NCBI GenBank assembly: GCA_001970855.1
Contig: LSSN01003536.1
Coordinates: 1 to 18,046 of the forward strand
Length of the DNA: 18,046 nucleotides
Reading direction: 5' to 3'
DNA from: Smittium culicis
Lineage: Eukaryota; Kickxellomycota; Harpellomycetes; Harpellales; Legeriomycetaceae
The position numbers and the translations under genes are program-made. Shown here in pieces: positions 17,904-18,046 of this stretch. Position 1 is the stretch's first letter. Every line of letters begins with the position of its first letter. The notes beneath the pieces were generated by a model that was not told the DNA's origin, did not search any database, and was given only the letters and a program-made list of their open reading frames with translations.

Positions 17904-18046
17904 ATGAGAAAAGTCACATTGTTTGGCGAGTATTCAGTTTTCAAAAGCTCAGTAAGAATCGATATGATATACATGCAAGTGTTCATAACATCAAGAAAGA
18001 ACAAAAATATCGCTTATTTCCTTATTGCGCTAACGGGATTAATTCA
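17904..18046 (+). CDS. Possible 5' end of a gene running off the right edge
   Basis: ATG at 17904, preceded by CACTAAA, opens a frame of 47 codons without a stop to the window end (MRKVTLFGEYSVFKSS and on, then KNKNIAYFLIALTGLI). An AT-rich window would be expected to give a stop sooner, and the upstream pyrimidine-rich tract resembles that before the transporter gene. A GTAAGA at about 17949 could be a splice donor, which would make the first exon only about 15 codons long. No family recognised. Confidence 0.35.
   Translation, partial: MRKVTLFGEYSVFKSSVRIDMIYMQVFITSRKNKNIAYFLIALTGLI

Noticed and set aside
1..18046. CRISPR arrays, tRNA or rRNA genes, bacterial operons
   Set aside because: No regularly spaced repeats, no tRNA T-arm/anticodon arrangement, no rRNA-like conserved segments, and the introns argue against a prokaryote.

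Overview
The window looks like an AT-rich eukaryotic, probably fungal, nuclear contig. It has three protein-coding genes interrupted by short GT-AG introns (98-180 bases), long homopolymer tracts, no bacterial operon layout, and fungal-type families: a 14-helix DHA2 drug:H+ antiporter-like MFS transporter and a bestrophin-like anion channel. The decayed retrotransposon in the middle reads, from memory and unchecked, most like DIRS-type elements of insect-gut Harpellales (Smittium and relatives). That lineage assignment is inference.

Layout. Positions 1-278 hold a minus-strand fragment with a cysteine cluster, open to the left edge except for one stop. Positions 870-2975 (+) are a three-exon MFS transporter of 594 residues. 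It converges on a two-exon bestrophin-like gene at 4641-3416 (-), 375 residues, which is strikingly GC-richer than its surroundings. From about 5.4 to 14.2 kb there is no intact gene but a graveyard of old mobile elements: an endonuclease/exonuclease/phosphatase-type endonuclease scrap (LINE-like, about 5470-5675, +); a 3.4-kb DIRS-like tyrosine-recombinase retrotransposon (10157-6759, -) with recognisable RGG tail, reverse transcriptase, RNase H and tyrosine recombinase, broken by stops, frameshifts and a roughly 340-base insertion; a pogo/Tc5-type DDE transposase scrap (about 11808-11400, -); and a probable Tc1/mariner transposase scrap (about 13712-14180, +). Positions 14968-16747 (+) are a two-exon Asn/Ser-rich, largely disordered protein of 544 residues with a 63-base in-frame tandem repeat. 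A possible gene start at 17904 (+) runs off the right edge.

The genes do not form a pathway. The transporter and channel are both membrane proteins but are transcribed convergently with separate regulation. I found no convincing new biological system. The most useful results are the rebuilt splice structures, the four unannotated transposon relics, the loss of key MFS motifs in the transporter, and the compositional island over the bestrophin gene.
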